NCBI GenBank assembly: GCA_902797195.1
Contig: CADBRY010000256.1
Location: 1 to 16,672, forward strand
From: an uncultured Eubacteriales bacterium
Lineage (GTDB): Bacteria; Bacillota; Clostridia; Peptostreptococcales; Anaerovoracaceae
Length of the DNA: 16,672 nt
Direction: 5' to 3'
The notes under the pieces were generated by a model that was not told the origin of the DNA, did not search any database, and saw nothing but the letters and a program-made list of their open reading frames with translations. Below are positions 16,364 through 16,672 of this stretch, one piece after another (within the stretch, counting starts at the first letter, position 1; each line of letters begins with the position of its first letter). The translations under genes were made by a program, and so were the position numbers.

Positions 16364-16672
16364 ATTCGGCCTCCTGGTTTCAAAATCGACGCTCTGAAGG
16401 CACTGGATACAACGCATAAGATTGCTGCGCCCCATAGGTATTGCAACAAAAGGGTTCTTTCTCCTCTTGTCCACACCAACGCTGGTTTGTTTTCAAAGAG
16501 GCCCGCAATACTAACGATGGTTCTTTGAAAGGGCATGGTATTCTTTGTCTCCCTGGCGTCGTCTGCCATTGGCAAGACCAGGATGATTATGGTACGACAC
16601 CCTGTAATGATCCGTTCTTCCCTTTTTGACTGGATCGTCCCCACCTTTTCAGACAGATTTTTGGCCGTCAGG
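16364..16672. other. Right edge, no supported gene
   Basis: 309 bases upstream of the DUF4869-like gene. Several frames are open on the minus strand. One ends at a TGA about ten bases before the AGGAGG, with C-terminal residues ALYPVPSERRF, and might be the tail of an upstream gene of the same unit. Another open frame extends beyond the window edge. I recognise none of them and cannot choose a frame, so nothing is called. Confidence 0.5.

Overview
The window looks like an accessory (defence-island) region from a low-to-mid GC Firmicute, most likely a gut-type Clostridium relative. Reasons: strong AGGAGG-type ribosome binding sites, use of TTG and GTG starts, a Pro/Thr-linker lipoprotein typical of Clostridia, and a remnant that resembles the DUF4869 family, which I associate with gut Firmicutes. 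No rRNA, tRNA, CRISPR array or intact transposase is visible.

Minus strand, 11821 down to 103: five large genes in one direction form a probable anti-phage operon. In transcription order they are a DUF499 P-loop ATPase (1043 aa), a DUF3780 protein (210 aa), a DUF1156 DNA methyltransferase (957 aa), a PLD-SNF2 helicase (923 aa) and a DUF262/DUF1524/DUF4357 (GmrSD-like) nuclease (668 aa). The first three overlap by ATGA junctions and are translationally coupled. The helicase is set apart by 178 bases containing a strong hairpin, and the nuclease by another 131 bases. The first four genes match a known but poorly characterised set of anti-phage-associated families related in logic to BREX and DISARM: methylate self DNA, and use ATPase, helicase and nuclease against foreign DNA. 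The GmrSD-like fifth gene is the least standard part and may be the effector or a complementary type IV layer. DUF3780 ends in a motif that resembles a sliding-clamp binding peptide. The methylase carries an AT-rich central block that suggests exchange of its specificity region.

Between 11822 and 12534 lies a divergent intergenic region with a plausible sigma-A promoter for the defence operon, a plausible extended -10 promoter for the opposite strand, an imperfect dyad between them and a pair of interleaved inverted repeats.

Plus strand, 12535 to 15388: two tightly spaced genes of unknown function encode a lipoprotein with a Pro/Thr-rich linker and a secreted protein. A hairpin at 15469-15524 with A and T tracts on its two sides probably terminates transcripts from both directions.

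Minus strand, 16363 down to 15749: a DUF4869-like gene interrupted by one in-frame TAA is followed after six bases by a 56-codon ORF. This end of the window looks like decaying accessory DNA. The last 309 bases hold no gene that I can support.
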